Below are positions 6,070-7,393 of a DNA stretch of 7,393 nt, piece by piece. Both the position numbers and the translations under genes were made by a program. The stretch spans positions 1-7,393 of the forward strand of contig DAJP01000118.1 in assembly GCA_002496355.1 (NCBI GenBank), given 5' to 3'. Under the pieces are notes generated by a model, which had not been told where the DNA came from, did not search any database, and saw only the letters and a program-made list of their open reading frames with translations. Origin of the DNA: Euryarchaeota archaeon UBA346 (GTDB lineage: Archaea > Thermoplasmatota > E2 > DHVEG-1). The number at the start of each line of letters is the position of its first letter. The stretch's first letter is position 1.

Positions 6070-7393
6070 AGAGCGTCTATCTCAAGATTGGTTCGATGTT
6101 CTTGGTTATTCTTTTCTTTTTCTCTATGATTTCTGATTCTTCGTCAGCAAGTGTTATACCAATGATGAATCCATTATCGATGAACCCTACAGTTTTGTTC
6201 GTTGGCGGTACAGGTCCGGGTAACTTTACTAAAATCCAAGATGCAATAGATAATGCATCTGACGGGGACATCGTCTTTGTCTACGATGGGTTTTATGAAG
6301 AAAACATCCGCATCGTCTCTTCAATCCAGTTGATCGGCATACAGAATAGTACAACAATAATCGACGGCGGATCTGCTGATTCTGTTATTTCAATCAAAGC
6401 AGATGATACTCAGGTCCTAGGATTCACCATCCAGAATGGGAGAAATGATATCCAGTCCGCAGGCATAGAAATCTCAACTGCAGAGAATGTGCATATTATA
6501 GGAAATATAATCCAAAATAATGGGGAACTTGGGATCTACCTCAAAGGACCTGAGACATCAGGTGTAAAGATTATTCATAATACTATTCGGAATAATTCCT
6601 ATGGGATCTATCTCTCAGATTCCCCAAAAACCCTCATTTCTGAAAATGCTATTACCGACAATGAAGAAGGTGTGTATGTCGTCGGTTCCTATGCTACATC
6701 AATATGGAACAACACAATTACCAATCGAAGACTTGGTGTCCATCTAGAAGGCGCTTACAATGTCGTTGTCTTCGGAAATCGAATTGTCAATAACGCAAAT
6801 GGAATCTATGCGTTTAATTCATCACAGATTTCATTTTCAAAAAACACCATAGGATGGAACCACTGGTATGGACTATGGACAAAAAATTGTAATGATAACA
6901 TTATCAATGAAAATACTATTGTCAGCAACATCGATGTCGGTTTGTTTCTTGAATCCTCCTTCGATACTGCTGTAGTAAATAATACGTTTTTGGACAATGA
7001 TAATGGCGTTTATCTGAAAGATTCTGCGGGTAACCTGATTCAGAACAATAATCTAAGAAATTACAAGATGAATGCATGTTTCGTTGCTCATACCCTCATC
7101 CATCGGCGGAACATCTGGATGGAGAACTATTGGGAACGACCGCGGATGCTCCCCTATCCAGTTTTAGGATGCATTAAATTGAAGAAAGTCACCATTTCCG
7201 TGGTGAATTTCGACTGGTCTCCCCTTAAAAAACCTCCTCAAATAAGTTATCGACAAATGCTCAATAAATTAGGATCGACACTGTTTGTTGGTGGCACTGG
7301 TCCGAATAACTATACCTCCATTCAAGACGCCATCACTGATGCGCACCAGAATGATACCATTTTCGTCTACAATGGCACCTATTACGAAGCAGT
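6066..7393 (+). CDS. multi-module NosD-like beta-helix surface protein, 3' end outside window
   Basis: The frame is open from the ATG at 6066 to the last base (442 codons, no stop). A signal peptide (MKSVYLK, hydrophobic 8-22, likely cleavage near SSSA at 25-28) precedes module 1. Module 1 has header VGGTGPGNFTKIQDAIDNA (46-64), about a dozen NosD/PbH1-type coils, and a tail with NYWERPR (354-360) and NFDWSPLKKP (381-390). After a 15-residue linker, TLFVGGTGPNNYTSIQDAI (from residue 405) opens module 2, which runs off the window. The module pitch is 362 residues. The ATGA overlap with the previous gene means co-transcription and probably coupled translation. The protein is secreted; its ligand is unknown, and the fold suits carbohydrate binding or surface scaffolding. 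Whether it ends in a membrane or sorting anchor cannot be seen. Confidence 0.85.
   Translation, partial: MKSVYLKIGSMFLVILFFFSMISDSSSASVIPMMNPLSMNPTVLFVGGTGPGNFTKIQDAIDNASDGDIVFVYDGFYEENIRIVSSIQLIGIQNSTTIIDGGSADSVISIKADDTQVLGFTIQNGRNDIQSAGIEISTAENVHIIGNIIQNNGELGIYLKGPETSGVKIIHNTIRNNSYGIYLSDSPKTLISENAITDNEEGVYVVGSYATSIWNNTITNRRLGVHLEGAYNVVVFGNRIVNNANGIYAFNSSQISFSKNTIGWNHWYGLWTKNCNDNIINENTIVSNIDVGLFLESSFDTAVVNNTFLDNDNGVYLKDSAGNLIQNNNLRNYKMNACFVAHTLIHRRNIWMENYWERPRMLPYPVLGCIKLKKVTISVVNFDWSPLKKPPQISYRQMLNKLGSTLFVGGTGPNNYTSIQDAITDAHQNDTIFVYNGTYYEA

Noticed and set aside
1..7393. tRNA, rRNA, CRISPR array, toxin-antitoxin or defence island
   Set aside because: No cloverleaf, conserved rRNA segment, regularly spaced direct repeats or defence-type domains were seen on either strand.

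Overview
The window looks like part of an archaeal genome, probably a euryarchaeote in the broad sense and possibly a Thermoplasmatota-like lineage. The evidence is a fused phosphoglucose/phosphomannose isomerase of the archaeal type, an archaeal Trm-G10 tRNA methyltransferase, archaeal TATA boxes at leaderless spacing, and secreted NosD-like beta-helix proteins of a style common in environmental archaeal genomes. The phylum is inference from protein style, not from a marker gene.

Layout. Bases 1-1200 are an apparently complete IS5-type insertion sequence. It has 16-bp terminal inverted repeats (15/16 matching) and one intact minus-strand DDE transposase. Its left end coincides with the first base of the window, so the outer flank and target duplication cannot be seen. 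After a 120-bp gap that holds a tiny CxxC reading frame come four complete plus-strand host genes and a fifth that is cut by the window end: (1) the bifunctional PGI/PMI sugar-phosphate isomerase; (2) a single-pass membrane protein with two Ig-like outer domains and a charged tail ending in a tandem WF-G-YK-DE motif; (3) Trm-G10; (4) a secreted NosD-like beta-helix protein; (5) a second NosD-like protein joined to the fourth by a 4-base ATGA overlap. The fifth is open for 442 codons and runs off the window. A second full-module header appears about 362 residues after the first, so it is a tandem multi-module beta-helix protein.

How they fit. Genes 1 to 3 are separated by about 90 bp each, with their own TATA-like or T-rich sequences, so they are probably separate or loosely linked transcription units (metabolism, cell surface, tRNA modification). 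The two beta-helix genes form a clear operon behind an AT-rich promoter region containing three TATA-like boxes and a perfect 10-bp palindrome. They encode secreted surface or matrix proteins. No RNA gene, CRISPR array or defence system was recognised. The most interesting material is the modular beta-helix operon, the surface protein's repeated cytoplasmic tail, and the stem-loops inside the insertion sequence.
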